The position numbers and the translations under genes were made by a program. This document shows, in pieces, positions 31,670 to 44,459 of a stretch of 64,000 nt of DNA. The notes beneath the pieces were generated by a model, which did not search any database, was not told where the DNA came from, and saw only the letters and a program-made list of their open reading frames with translations. Source of the DNA: Lantana camara (Eukaryota > Streptophyta > Magnoliopsida > Lamiales > Verbenaceae); the NCBI GenBank assembly GCA_037501455.1, contig CM074861.1, forward strand, positions 34,550,001-34,614,000. Reading direction: 5' to 3'. Position 1 is the first letter of the stretch. The number at the start of each line of letters is the position of its first letter.

Positions 31670-33139
31670 TGATAGGTGTCGAATCCACCAAATAATATTC
31701 CTAAACTACCAAACACAATAAATTATGTATAGTGGTAAACTGTCGATCCCACATAGATTGGATGGTTCTATTAATCTCCGATAGCCAAACAAACAACACA
31801 ACAAAAGTAGAGGGGGGAGGTTAACGTAATTAACTAAAGTGCAGGAAATTAAAGGACAAGCTGAAAGTAAATAAACTAACAACAAAGCATGAACTTAATG
31901 TAGCTAGGGAATAAAACTCTAGTCAAGTTATTCTTATGATTCAAGTTAGTGAGTCGATCATAGTTGCAATAATAAACTTCAATTCCATTTGATAGATTGG
32001 CTGCGGTGACAACAAGCTCTGCACACCCTAGTCCTTTCTTATTTTTACAATGATTATGAGATGCTCATTAACCATCTTCTTATCACAAAAGCAGTCTTAA
32101 AGATAGGATCCTAAGATTTAACTCCGTGACAACATTAATCATGAAAAGGACACCAATCCTAACCAACAAACTCAAGAAACTTGGAATGTTTAAGTCATTA
32201 CACATGCATCTCATCACTATCAAGCAAACATGGTGGTAAGCCTTCAATGATGTGTAACTCTTAGGCACATCTAACATGACAATTACGGATCAAGTTATTT
32301 GTGTAGTCAAGAAAGACAAATATCAAGACAATAGTTGATCAGAAAATTATCCCAAAACAAGTCCATAAATTTCGAACAAGAAGCATGCATATACCAAGCA
32401 ATTCAAAACCATAAGAGATTCAATTAGACCTCACAAACCAAAGCATGAATCAAACAAACAACTTAACTAGAATAAGAGGTATTTAGCTGTTGTTCATAGT
32501 ATAAAATATTTAGCTAATAATTTGATCAAGAACTGAAAATAAACTACAAGGATTAACTACAAAACATATATTAAAGTGCTACATAATCACTCCATGGAAT
32601 TCAAGTAAAAGAGGGAAAGAAAGAGGAATTCTTGCTCTGATCGAAACAGGGGATTAAACCCCTGTTCTTGCCGTGTTCTAACAGCTCTAGATGCTGCCTA
32701 ACTCCTCTCCAGCCCTCTCCAACTAAATTCTGCTCTTTTGCCTTCTAATCTAGCTTATAAAACCATGTTTTGCAAGTTTGGCACACACTTTAAGGCAAAG
32801 AGCCTTTTGCAAGTCCCCAAATCGTCATCTTCAGTCTTGAGACGCACAAAACTGAGATAGAGCAGCTGCAAGTTGTGCAAGTTGTTAAAAAGGAAAGTCA
32901 GCCACAACTGTTGACCAGGGTCTGCTTCGATACCCTTAGCTTAATGGATGATCATAGCTTGAAGGTCATGGCTCAAGCTATTTTCTTCACTTATAACTTC
33001 TTTTAGTTCAGATTATGCATAACCCTTCAATCCAAAGCAATTGATCCTGCAAAGCTACAATTAAGCCAAATTAAGCATATTTTCAGTTAAATACAAGGGG
33101 GAAAATTAAGGCAATTAAAGCACTAATTACATCCTAACA
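31670..33139 (-). repeat. 5' LTR of element L
   Basis: 1470 bp, sense start TGTTAGGATG. Collinear with 26871-28550 except for the ~220-bp indel. Short ORFs repeated in both LTRs (27296-27478, 32083-32277) are not genes. Confidence 0.88.
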
Positions 33140-33974
33140 CATCACCAAGATCTTTCATCTCAAACTAGTTCCTAACCAGGTTTTGGTCACTTTTATGTCA
33201 TTCTATACATTTCTAATGATATAAACGTCATCTACGCGAATTACCAAAAATTGGTCCCAAGTCTTTAACCTTTTCTTATACACTTAGGATTTATTCGAGC
33301 TTTATTTGAGCCAACCAATTTGTCTGTTAAATGAAATCGAATAAACTATGTCCTAGAAGCCTTCATCAATCTGTAGGTTGATCTTAGGGGTTTGCAAACC
33401 TTTTGCATACTCCCATTGAATGTGAAATCCATGGGATGTCCCATGTACATGTCTTTATCGATCTCCTATTGGGAAAGACAGTTTCACATTCATTTATCAT
33501 ATCTCATAGTCACAATATGCAGATAGGCTAACTATAATTCAAATTGGCCTTCTCACTGCAAACAATAAGGTTTTATCAAAATCTACTCTTTAGTCTTTGA
33601 ATGAAGCACTTTAGCAACATAGCTTGCTATAATAGTTGTGACATTTCCAATTATTCCAAGCTTTCACTTGTAGATCCATTTGCACCCTATGGACCTGATC
33701 TTATTAGGTGGATTAACCAAGGTCCAAACTTGGTTTGAGTATATGGAATCCATTTTGGATTTCAAAACTTGTTCACACTACTCAGATTTCGAATCTGATA
33801 GCACCTCCTCATAGGTAAGTGGATTAATATCCACTTAAGATGTTTTATAGAGAGCATCCATATCATCTCTTAGGCTATCAAGGAATGCATACATAACTCT
33901 TCAAGTGAGGAGGATATACCCGTGTACTATCTTTCAAAATTAGCTAAGTTTTGTCAGATGAGTTTGTTTCTTCT
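33140..33974 (-). pseudogene. Copia H, RT N-terminal half (segment 2 of 4)
   Basis: Minus-strand reading contains motifs of the N-terminal Copia RT (antisense of KMDSIYSNQVWTLV near 33730-33765, then IGCKWIYK-like) and ends in FEMKDLGD at 33140-33165. Heavily mutated, with stops. It is cut on the right by solo LTR F. Confidence 0.78.
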
Positions 33975-34772
33975 TGTGACGCCCCGACTTTCGACCGTAC
34001 AGGTACGTCGCCAAGCGTGGGCTATATGCCCATTTAATTATTTATTTATGCAATCACGTGTTTAATTTATTATTTATTTGATACTTTGATTATTATTTGA
34101 AATATTTGTTATATTTGAATTTATGAATTTTGTTCGTATATGCTTGTTTGCTCTCGAACTTGATCTGTTTGCCTCGGAATTTAATTCCAATTTTCGTGAG
34201 AACTTGCTATGAATGAGTTTTGTAACGCCCCGGTTTTTCATTTATACTAACATGCCGTATTTGTTATAAATTGCGCAATTAAATCATTTTGCTATGTGAT
34301 TAATTGTTTATAAGTGTTTTAAATATTTAATTTTAATATAAATTGTTATTAGTTATTTTATTTTATTTTATAATTTTATTTCGTTAATTAATTCATTTAA
34401 TTGATAATTAAGAATTAATGTTAATTAATCATGTTTTAATTAGGCTAATTAATTAATTTCATTAATCGTTGACTTTAGTTTTAATTTAAAAATGAAATAT
34501 AAAATTGTTTATTTAATTTGGAATTGATATGGAATTGTTAACGTTGCGCATGAGTGTTTTAATCGCGCTTCGTTCTTATATGATTTGATACCGAAATTTC
34601 GTGAAAATCTAATATGTTGTAGTTATATGTGTTGTGAATATGAATATATGATCGTTTCATGTTTTCGGGTTCGTTTGCATACGTTTCGAATTTATTTTGA
34701 TTGTGGAATCCAAATCGGGGGCTAACGAGCAATTAGCGCACCATTGGTTCCGTATTTGATATCTTCAGCTAG

Positions 34773-34792
34773 GAAACTCGGATTCGAGTTTC
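34773..34792 (+). other. Covarying stem-loop (loop GATT), solo LTR E
   Basis: GAAACTCG-GATT-CGAGTTTC, perfect 8-bp stem. Confidence 0.7.
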
Positions 34793-35616
34793 GTCAACTT
34801 CGCTGAACTCGCAACGAAAATTCGGGTTTAATGAACTTAGCTTTATATTTTTCCAAAGTTATTTGAACCTCCGAAACTCAACCGAGAAACGAAACGGAAG
34901 CAAATCTGCCACAGTTTACAAAAATATTCATATCTCTCACCATACTTAACCAAACTAACCATGGTTGGACTTTTTGGAACCCCAACTCAACCCTCTACCA
35001 GCCCCTACCCACTCCAATTCTAACCATACCTGATACAAAGAGGAAAAGCTCAGCCAAAGCCCTGTTCTCTAGTTCCATTTCGCCACTTTGTCCATTTTGG
35101 AGATTTTCGGCTCAAATCTCTTCCAAACTCAACCGAATAAAAGGGGTAAGTTTATGATCTTGTTGTCCATCTTCTTGGCTCTATTTTAAGCGCTATATTC
35201 CAGATTTTCCTGGAGATTTGAGCATGGTATCAAAGTATATGTGAATAGTAAGGGTTGTTGAATTTTTGAGGAATTCTTGCTCGTTTTGTTGCATTTCTTG
35301 GTATGGAGCTGAATATATGATCCTTGTTACATCCTTAAACTTGTACTAAGCATGAATTTAATTTATGTGTTGAATTTGAAAACTTACCATGGCTGATACG
35401 TGAAGCTTTTGAAGTTTTTGGGACTGATTTGCTTGTCCGCTGCTGCGTGTGTTTGGTTGTTGTTGTTGTGCCTTCTTTGCTGAGTTTTCCCTTGCCTTAA
35501 GCTGTTGTTTTGTTGCATAATTATTGTATAACCTTACCTGAATGTGTTGGATCGAAGTAGGCTGCTGCTGCCCTGTTTTTTTCATCAGTTGCTGCGTTGT
35601 TTTGCTGGTTCGAACA

Positions 35617-35772
35617 GGGTCGCGCCCGCGACCTGAATTGCCTGAAATTGGTGTCGCGGCCGCGACTCAAATTCGGGCTGCTCACGTATTCTGAGTATTT
35701 GAGGAAAATTCTGAATTTAAGGGGTAGCGGCCGCTACCATTTTATGAGGAAAATGGGTCGCGGCCGCGACCC
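35617..35772 (+). repeat. Four-palindrome cluster, solo LTR E
   Basis: Units: GGTCGC-GCCC-GCGACC (about 35618-35633), GTCGC-GGCC-GCGAC (35653-35666), GGTAGC-GGCC-GCTACC (35723-35738), GGGTCGC-GGCC-GCGACCC (35755-35772). Unit 3 changes C to A in one arm and G to T in the other, keeping the pair. Three units contain NotI-like GCGGCCGC cores. Confidence 0.9.
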
Positions 35773-35980
35773 TTACATTTTCTGCATGAAAGTCATTTTT
35801 CAAACTCATGCATGGCTTCACATTTGTTTCTAATTTTCTTTGTTATACTCATGCATGCCTACGTATATCATTGTTGTTATTAAATGCATGGGTACTAATT
35901 TAATGTATTGGTTGTAAAATGCTTGCATGCATGTTGTTATTTAATTTGTTTTGTTAAGTAATGCATGTTGTTGTACGTAT

Positions 35981-35982
<2 letters not shown>

Positions 35983-36020
<38 letters not shown>
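35983..36020. repeat. (AT)n microsatellite
   Basis: 19 AT units inside solo LTR E. Confidence 0.95.
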
Positions 36021-36023
<3 letters not shown>

Positions 36024-37060
36024 AGGTAATGCATGCATGAATTAAATGGATGTTGTGGAATTATAATGCATGTTATGATTTTAATTTATTTGTTTTAATA
36101 TAAATGCATGTTATGAACTAATTTGTTTTGTCTTAAATGCATGCTACTGTATGAATATGTTTAAGTGCATGCATAATTGTTTCATTTCATTCTAATTGCA
36201 TGAATGATGTACGTATACCTATATATAGATATGACTTTGTATATATATTTAAATATTATTTAATTTATTTAAATTTTATAATTTAATTGTTATCTATTTT
36301 GTGTTATTTAATTTCCGAACATGATTTGAATGTTTCTATTTACCTATTTTCTAATTGTAAACAAGTTATACTACGTGTTATGATCGTTATTTGAAATTCT
36401 TGGATCAATTTGATTTAAATGTGAAGGATATGAACTTAAATGAATTGAATGATTCTTGAAATGAATTTATTGAAAGTTTCAATATCTAGGAAATATTAAT
36501 CGTGCACATGAACGATTTCTTGGCATAATATCACCTCTTGTGCTTTCATAACCTATGTATACCTGTCGCATATGAATTATGACTCGAATTGAGGTAAGAT
36601 ATGAAAGATAGTGGATGTGTGACTATGGAACCACCCCGTTTTGAACGTTGTGATGAGTTAATTGAATCTATGATCTCATGACATGAATTATAATTCTTAT
36701 GCATCTCATATCATGGTCAATTCATTGTCGTGCGTCTTATATGGTTCATTTGGAGTCTTGAGTCTCATGAACACGTTACATTGTCTTTTGTACAGTTTTC
36801 TCCAGAGCGGAGATGCCGGGTTCATAGGACACTTTCGAGTCTCCTTTCTTCTTGGTATTGTTCGGTAAGAGGCGTACAGGTGGGTTTCTCTACTATTTAG
36901 ATAAATGACCCTATATACACCCAACGTGTAAAGATTTCAGCTAAAACTATTATATGTATATAGAGTCGTTTTCAAGAGTAAATGATTTCAACGTAAAACC
37001 TTTCTTTTTATGAACCTACCAAATGTTTTGGCGAGAAAAGAATGAATGTTATGCACAGAA

Positions 37061-37278
37061 TGGGGCCCAGGGACTTGGTGTGAGTGGTGACCCGAGGAGG
37101 CATGGGCTGACGGTGAACCCTCACACTAGTTCCACCAATGAACGGCGTAACCGGACCTCGTTAGGAGTTAGCGAGGAATGGACGCTGAGTGCCATCTGGG
37201 GAGTCATGTTCCCCTTTTGGTCAATGAATGGATGGTTCGGGCCGATCACCCGGCCATCACCCGGAGGAAGAAGGTGTA
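37061..37278 (+). other. Conserved structured domain (GGGCTGACGG), solo LTR E
   Basis: P1: GGGACT (37070-37075) with AGTTCC (37128-37133), bulged T 37076, GGTGTGAG (37077-37084) with CTCACACT (37120-37127). GGGCTGACGG at 37104-37113. P2 CGTTA/TAGCG. P3 GGGGA/TCCCC around GTCATGT. P4 GATGG-CGGG/CCCG-CCATC. Confidence 0.78.
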
Positions 37279-37556
37279 AATGTTCATGAATGTGCACAAA
37301 AGAATGTTATGCATGAATGAAAAAAAGAAAGAAAGAATGTTTAATGAACTACACGAGGTGTTGGTTGGAGATAATGCACGCCTACTCGCCGGGCCACAAA
37401 AGACTTAAAGAATGGAAATGAACGTTATAATCCCTTTTGATGACTTCTTTATTTTACCCACTTGGGAAATGCTTTAAAACCTCATTTGGGATTATAACTT
37501 GCATGTGAATGTTAAATATTGTTGTATATGCTATCTATGCCTCATTTTATACCCAC

Positions 37557-37573
37557 CAGTCTCGTATAGACTG
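37557..37573 (+). other. CAGTCT/AGACTG hairpin, solo LTR E
   Basis: CAGTCT-CGTAT-AGACTG, followed by an acceptor-like TTATTGCAG|G about 30 nt on. Confidence 0.6.
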
Positions 37574-38150
37574 AACCCGGATTGTTTTCAGTGTTATTGC
37601 AGGTTTGGAGTGCAAGGCGGGAAGTCAAGTCTTTTAAGTTTTCGGTTAGGTCAGAGTCAGTCCTTGTGCATATTGATTCATGATTTGTATTGATCGTTAC
37701 CATTATCGTGAATTCAGGATAATCTTACAGGAATAGAAAGAACCTGGAATTGTAATGAGTTATGATTTTATTGAATTTCGGGATTAGGTATCTATGCTAG
37801 TTGAACCCATTGCTCTTTTCTTATCTTGTTATATATGTATGTACATTGCTTCCGCATTAGTGATATTTCTATTTTATTGGTCCTTTAGTTGCGAAAGTTA
37901 GCTCCCGCCTAGCTTAGCGAGTGTGTATGTCCCCGTTAGCCGTGATCTAGCTCGGGTATGGATTGTCCATTTCATATTCGGGTCGGGTCTCGGTGCGGGG
38001 GATGTGGTACCTTGCGCTCGGGTGTTACAAGTTTTATATGTTATGAATGCGTTTTTATGTTCGTTTAAAACCGTTTTGTATGAATTGGGACTTAAGGGCC
38101 TAATGAGAATTTAGCGCACCTTGTGTTCCGGAAGGCGTAACTAGAGCTCA

Positions 38151-38170
38151 GGAATTTGGATTTGAATTCT
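38151..38170 (+). other. Covarying stem-loop (loop GATT), solo LTR F
   Basis: GGAATTTG-GATT-TGAATTCT; eight positions pair if G-U is allowed. Confidence 0.6.
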
Positions 38171-39007
38171 GAAATCTATGCTAGACTTGAATCGAAATTG
38201 CGGATCTAGTAAACCTAGCCTTGTATTTTTCTAAGCCCGTTTGAACATCCGAATTTTGCCCGGAACGTGATCCTCGCATAGATTCGACACCCTTTACGGT
38301 TTTGGCCATAACTTGCTCAATTCTTAACCAAATGATCTCAAACTTGGACCCACGTAACCCTAGTTAAGCCTAATTTCTCCCTAACCCAGCCCCATTTCAA
38401 GTTTCAGTAGGAAAAGAGGTGAGATAAGCAGATGAAATGAAGAGAAGGGAAGAATCTCGGCACTATTCACCCCATTGCACTTTTGAGCTCATCACTTCCT
38501 CGTTTCTTATCCGATCAAGAGGTAAGCATGGATTCTTGATCCCTAATTCATTGTGGTTTTTTGAAGCTATCATTTTCATATTTTGATTAGGGTTTGAGCA
38601 TGTTTTGAACAAGATGATGAATAGTTAGATTTTTACCCAATTCTTGAATTTATGAGCTTGAGTTGTTTTCTTTGGAATTTCTTGCTTGTTATATGATGAT
38701 TTGAGCTTCCATGACTTATTTTGTTGTATAGATTTCGTGCTTAAGGTATGTGTGAAGAACCACCATGGTTGCAGCTTGAATACATGAAGGGTTTTGGGTT
38801 TGAAACTTGAACAAAATCTGCACATCTTGTTTCCTTGTTGTCATGGGTGGATTCGGGGGAGTTTTTGTGGAAATCTTTGCATGATCTTTCATGGTTTGAT
38901 GTTTGAATATGTTTCCTACTTGTTGTGCTTCGTTTCCCCTATTTTTCCTTGCTTTTTCCTGTATTTTTGTAGCTGGTACGAAGAAGTAGACGTAACATCA
39001 CAGCAGG

Positions 39008-39130
39008 GACACGCCCTTGTCGGTCCCTAGTTATTTTTAGGGACACGGGCGTGTCTTGGAGGGTTTGGGGTGTCTGTATCGAGACACCCCCATGTCTCCC
39101 TTTGTGCTACAAGGGAGACATGCCCGTGTC
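39008..39130 (+). repeat. Four-palindrome cluster, solo LTR F
   Basis: Units at 39008-39021 (GACAC-GCCC-TTGTC, one mismatch), 39040-39057 (GACAC-GGGC-GTGTC core), 39081-39098 (GAGACA/TGTCTC), 39117-39130 (GACAT-GCCC-GTGTC). Central tetranucleotides are all G/C but in both orientations. Confidence 0.78.
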
Positions 39131-39991
39131 ATGCCCTGTGGAAGCCATTTTGTGGATGCTGCTCGTGTGGCTTTCCCGAGCCATTTTCCTTGCTCGTTTG
39201 TGATGTTATGCCTTGTTTACTTGTTTTTCTTACTTTGTTCTTGGTTGTAATTGATTTCTCTCACCCCAATCATGATCCCAACATGTTAATAAATGTGTAT
39301 ATGATGTGTTTTATTGTTTATCTTAAGCTTTATGGCTTTAGTTGCTAAGTGTATACGAGATATGAGTGTATGGACGTTTATATGTAATGTAAGAAGCTTT
39401 CTTGTATCTCTTGCCTTGTGTATGTGCTTTAAACTTGTTTATGCATGAAATATGATATGTTATGAGTTTATTTGACGTGGTATGTGTTTGAATTATGCAC
39501 TACATACTTGTTAATATGTTCAATGCTTTGATATGCCCTATCTTGGACGAATGTGAAATGCATAGCATCATATGCATCCATATGTATTTGCCAAGCGTAT
39601 TTATGGTTCATAATTAAGTCTAGCCGTATTTCTTGTGTTTAGATGGATCTTGTGGAGTAGCTCATGGTGTGGAGTCGCTCCATAGGTGTGCTTTAAGCTT
39701 GTTTGATCCGATTTACTCGTCTAGGTGAGGTTTTTGTTCTTTTAGTTATCTTGACCAAAAACCCTACGTGATTTAAAGCCCCCATGCGAGATATGTATAG
39801 TATACGATAGATATGTACTTTATATGTATTTTGAGGGCTTGTCCCGCTTGTTAAATATCTTGAAAACGCTTTTATATGTATATACGCAACGTTTTGTTTT
39901 GGTTTGAAGACTTTGAGTACGTTTGAATATGTTTTGAACTTGTAGAGTGATTGACGTTGAAAGATAGGTCCTTGAACTTGTACTTGACACG

Positions 39992-40210
39992 ATGGGCCCC
40001 GAAGATTGTAAGACAGAGCACCTGGGTCGACCACGGGGTCGCCGGACACACTTCCCGTTCATGATCTCCACACGTAGGATGTACCAAAACCCACTAAGAG
40101 GTTGGTGGGGGATGGAGTCCGACAGGAGTGAGTGTCACGAAACTCACGTCCTGCTTGCTTGTTGGCATGGATGGTTAAGGGTAGGATCCACTCTTCCATC
40201 ACCGAAGTAT
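39992..40210 (+). other. Divergent structured domain, solo LTR F
   Basis: Keeps the TGGGCCCC entry, P2 (CCACTAA/TTGGTGG around GAGG), P3 (CAGGA/TCCTG plus TGAGT/ACTCA) and P4 (GATGG/CCATC), but lacks P1 and the GGGCTGACGG motif. Confidence 0.55.
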
Positions 40211-40516
40211 GTGGTGGGATTGTTTTGATTTGAACTTGCTTGTTATGTACTTGTATTGACATGGAGAAACTCGTACTCGCCGAGTTAGTATGTATTATCT
40301 TGTCTTGTCTTGCCTTACATCTATGAAATGGAAATGGATCTCTAATAACTTAAAATTGGTTATTTTGGCCTTCGGCCCTACTTTCTTTAAGTATATATAT
40401 CTATTATCACAGGAAATGATTTGGTGTGCATAGCATTCCCGGTTCATGGATTATTCACCCTCTTGATACTTGCTTTGCTCTATATGTATACGGGTGTGTG
40501 TGTTAGTCCCCCTCAC

Positions 40517-40531
40517 CAGTCTTTAGGACTG
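40517..40531 (+). other. CAGTC/GACTG hairpin, solo LTR F
   Basis: CAGTC-TTTAG-GACTG, the shortest member of this hairpin set. Confidence 0.55.
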
Positions 40532-41000
40532 ACCCTCATTGTTGTCTTCTTTTTCCCACTTTGTTGTTGAGTTTGCAGGTGCAGGTCTTGGTTCGTGCTA
40601 GGCGGCGGTCTTCCTTTGAGTCTTTGAGTCCGGTTTTATAGCTCGAGTCCTTGTATCTCTTATATTTACTTTCTCGCTTTGATATTTTGTATAAGCATGT
40701 ATATGTACATGAACTTGAATTTGGAGAATGGATATGATTTAAAATTTGTCATTGTGGCTTAGCATGTATATTTGTTTTATATGTTGCTCGTATTATGCAT
40801 GTATGTATGGATCCTGTTATTTCGGCACTTGCTTTTGTTTGATGCGCACTCTATATTAGGGTCTAGACCACCTAGCCTAGGAGTTTGATTTTATTTGTCT
40901 CTTGTTCGCTATGGTTTGGTGCGTATGTGGAGTTCTTGTTTCGTTACATGTGTCGAGCTATAGTGCGGGGGATGTGGTGCCCATCGCTCGGGGTGCTACA

Positions 41001-42449
41001 TTTCTATTTGTGGCATGGGATGTGATCCTCATATTTCTTTGAGATTTGCTTGCTTACCTTTCTTCTCTCTCAGGAACGATTTCTCTAGAAAGGTACATTC
41101 CTTTAAACAAACAACCTTTGTTCAAAAGAATTGCAGACACAATATTCTATATTGTTGTATAAACTTGAACCCGTTCAAGCTTCTCTCCCGCTGTCCTTAT
41201 CTTCACTTAAGAGGACAATCCCAAATTCTTAAATAAGAATAACCAGGGAATTTAGAATACCATAATTGATAGTGCATGTAAAGGGCTTATTTGGAAGGCA
41301 TAAGATTCAAAATCTTAAGTGCACTTTCTAGGGAAAATCCTTAGAGTAAAGGTTAGTCAATAAAAATCATCATGGAACTAACTAAAGCCCATAAGGTTTT
41401 GTTCTTTCATTCAGAAACACTAAGGTGTTCTCGAATGAGTTTACTGAGAGATAATTATATTATTTCTAAGATGACTAAGGAATTAGTCAATAAGATATTT
41501 GCTATCTCAATCAAAGTGAGTCGCTTATATCTTATGACTACCATGGTTCCTAACCACTTTTTGAAATTTTAAAATTTCATAAGAATTTCAAATTTGTACT
41601 TCATTAAGTACATACTTTCATAATGATTAAACTGATAATCGTTTCTAGTGCTTACATTAAATGATTTACAATTATCAGTATGGATCGAAATTCATTTAGA
41701 TCTTGGCATATTCCCATATTTCAATTAAATAGAGTCTTTGGAACGTTTCTCTTAAGATAGGATTCACAGGAAATTAACTTCTTAAGTTCATTTCCATAAA
41801 ATGATCTTAAGATGGTTAACTCACTAATCTTATTTAGTCTAGCATGCCAAATTCATTTGAAACTCTATCATCTTGCTTACTTATGTTATCTAGTTGTATG
41901 TTCTAAACATTAGTATTTTGAGTTTTGCACAATAAAGTTATGCAAAATTAACTTAATACTAGTGATTCTGATCCTATTAGAATTACTACAACGATTGAAC
42001 CTTTTAGAGTATACCATATACTCTCTGCAGTTCCCTTTCCAATTCCTTTATTTGTAGTTATGGAAACAAACGTCCTTTTCTGATTTTTCTTTTAGGGTTG
42101 CCTTCTACTCAACCCTCCATCGGGCTTTAAGGATTTCTTCTTCTTTGGGCCTTCATTCCTTTACCTCACTAGGTTCAAAAGAAGAGGTGAGCATCATTGC
42201 CTTTTAGTCCTTCTCAAAGGTGCTCTTAGTTATCAACTCATTTGATTAACTATGCTACAATGTTATCGAAGTTGAGCATAAAAGGATTAAATGATGGTAG
42301 AGTCAATGTGAGCAATCAATCTATTGAGAACTCCTTTCTCGGTATGGTTTTATGACTATAAGCTTCCTCAGTGAAGAACTTCAGTTCATGTTTATGGACA
42401 TTTGTATCATCTATAATTCGAATATGGAACACTTCCTTCGATGTGTTAT
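41001..42449 (-). pseudogene. Copia H, integrase to gag (segment 3 of 4)
   Basis: Minus-strand remnants: integrase-like text around 41380-41520 (antisense of a CHALLENGE-type HSRTPQ region is not intact, but spacing and orientation fit) and gag-like text with a basic, knuckle-like region around 42090-42240. Too decayed for domain boundaries. Assignment rests mainly on collinearity with the RT segments to the left and the leader to the right. Confidence 0.55.
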
Positions 42450-44419
42450 TGCTGGGTAGGGGCCCGAAATAGTACTATTCCGGGGCCGTACTTAAAATTT
42501 TTTCCTTAATATACAGGTATCAAAATATTTCTAAAATATTTAAATATAAACAGCGGAAGACTAGCCGGATTTACTCAAGTATCTACATGCAATTGATAAT
42601 AAATTTTAAATCACAAAGTAGATAAATAAAGCATGCAATTAACACTTAAGAGCACCTAATTTATCATGTTTAAACAAAATATAATATAAAAATACCTTTC
42701 ACCGAAGATGGCTACTGCGCTCTAAATTCACCTCCCGAGAATCCGATACACGATCACCTCGTGAAACCAGCAGAGCTTCCCTGCAATATCCTCAGAGAAA
42801 CCCTCGGAGTGTGGGCTCCAAAAGTATTTCTCTAAATACTACAGAAAATAAAACTTTCAACTAGATAACCCTTTTCAGGGTTTAATCTCTCGAAATTAAG
42901 TGTTTTATATATTAAATATATAAACACCTAACTAAAATTAATTCCAAAATAATAAGGAATTAATTAGGAGAAAAGGGATATGGTTTCAAAGCCAAGAACT
43001 GAACCAAAACCTCTCCCAAAGTTGTGAGAAAAAATGAAGTGCCAAGCCCCCTATTTATAGGGGAAAAATTGAGGGTAAAATAGTAATTTCACATCCCACT
43101 TGCGTGTCCAACTTGGATGCAAATTCTGAAGTGACTACGTTGTAAATCTCATCACCACGAGTCCAATGCCGCCAAGCACTCACCGAAACACCGCCGGACG
43201 CGCCCTCACGCGCGGCCTGAAGGTGGGGTTTCTGTTCCTACGTATCCTGCTGTGCTGGCACTGAGTCAGCACCACCTTACCCTCATTCGCAGACATGGCC
43301 TGACATGTCAACTGACACGTCAGCATGCCACGTCATCAAAAAAAAATTTTATTTTTATTTTCTCCAAAATAAAATTTCGGCCATTTCCAGCACTTTGTAA
43401 AATAAATTCCTTGGCAATTTTCAAACATTTTGAAAATTTATTTCTCTCTTTCCCTTTAACTTTTTATCTTCGGGTTTTCAATTGGGGCTTGTAGGGGGAC
43501 CTGTAGGACTAATTAATTTTAGCTCCAATATTATCATCTCATGATAATAATTAATTACCATTTAATAATATTTAATTCCACTAAATAAATATTGTCGCAC
43601 TCTAAAATTAATTAAAATTTTCACGAATTTCTCGATCTAGAATAATTTTCCATTTTACTCCTCCGTGTAGATATCCATGAAAAATAAATTAATACTACTA
43701 TCATTTATTTTTTCCTTCTAATCTGAAATCTCCTGATTTGCCTTAAGTTCAAATTTCTTGTACGTGAAACACATTCAACATACAACTTCAGTGACACATC
43801 ACACAAAGTACTTTGGCCAAAGTTTTAATTCGAACTTTGCAAATCCATTTCAGGAATATCTTTTAACCTTCCAGCAAAGCCACAGATTCCTTGATCAATA
43901 TTTCTCTTTAGCACACTTTATGCAATCACCAAACGTACAAAGGTTTTGGTCATTCGGTATCGAGATCTCACTTCTGAGCAAGTTATAATGATTAACACTG
44001 CATACCTAAAATCGAAATACTATCAGGATTAAGAGTCCAATGCTCCATGAGATTTATTCATTTTAGATAGTAGTTATAACATGAACTATCTTAGTGGTCC
44101 AGTTCGATGTTTCCAAAAAAAACATCAATGTGTTATAACCGAAAACTTCATTTCCCTATGACGAAAGACTAATCATCTTATATAACATATTATAGTCTTG
44201 ATAAGAACTTATTCTTATCTTACGGATTAGAACCTTAATAACACGTGTTTTCGATATTCAAAGTCTTTTCCTATAAAACACATTTCATATAAGAACACCA
44301 TCACACGTCATTAATCATGTTAATATACTCATAAATTGCAAATAATTTCAATTTTATTAATCCAACAAAATACGAAGTATTTACAAAGAAATTTGATTTT
44401 CAAGGCACTAATCCCAATA
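42450..44419 (-). repeat. 3' LTR of Copia G
   Basis: Matches 60406-62436. Sense start TATTGGGATTAG (first G mutated; TGTTGGGATTAG in the 5' LTR). Contains an ACGT-rich cluster at 43301-43336 and ORF-like stretches without significance. Confidence 0.88.
43301..43336 (-). promoter_or_regulatory. Cluster of ACGT/TGACA sites, Copia G 3' LTR
   Basis: TGACATGTCA, TGACACGTCA and GCCACGTCATC lie within 36 bp. TGAC(A/G)NGTCA dyads and CACGTCA cores are known bZIP-binding types. The 5' LTR has an expanded version. Confidence 0.45.
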
Positions 44420-44459
44420 ATCTCCCACTTGCCCTAAATCTAATTAGCTACACATCTAA

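Larger units (their letters stand above)
26865..33139 (-). mobile_element. Element L: Athila-like deletion derivative
   Basis: Minus-strand element with LTRs 26871-28550 and 31670-33139, a tRNA-Asp primer site (31646-31663), a purine tract (reverse complement of AATCCCCCCACA, about 28551) and an internal region coding only for a gag C-terminus and protease. RT, RNase H and integrase are absent. It splits the RT of Copia H between EMKDLGD and YYILEI. No target duplication is visible: the flanks are GTAGT|A on the left and CATCA on the right, and about 2 bp of target seem lost. Confidence 0.88.
34221..38029 (+). mobile_element. Solo LTR E, inserted in F
   Basis: 3809 bp, TGTAACGCCCC to GGGTGTTACA, flanked by AGTTT (34216-34220, 38030-38034). 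No internal region. Carries the whole module set: GATT hairpin (34773-34792), donor GGG|GTAAGTTT (about 35146), four palindromes (35617-35772), GTCGTGCGTC block (about 36727) with acceptor TTCTCCAG|A (36805), TATA-like CTATATACACC (about 36911), structured domain and CAGTCT hairpin. Confidence 0.93.
33975..41000 (+). mobile_element. Solo LTR F, interrupted by solo LTR E
   Basis: TGTGACGCCCC to GGGTGCTACA. Without E it is about 3.2 kb. Flanks CTTCT (33970-33974) and TTTCT (41001-41005) are a 5-bp duplication with one mismatch. It has no primer site or internal region. It is the most divergent family member: it keeps the GATT hairpin, splice-donor-like AGAG|GTAAGCAT (about 38521), palindromes, TAG|GTGAGG (about 39723), stems P2-P4 of the structured domain and the CAGTC hairpin, but not GGGCTGACGG. 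Confidence 0.85.
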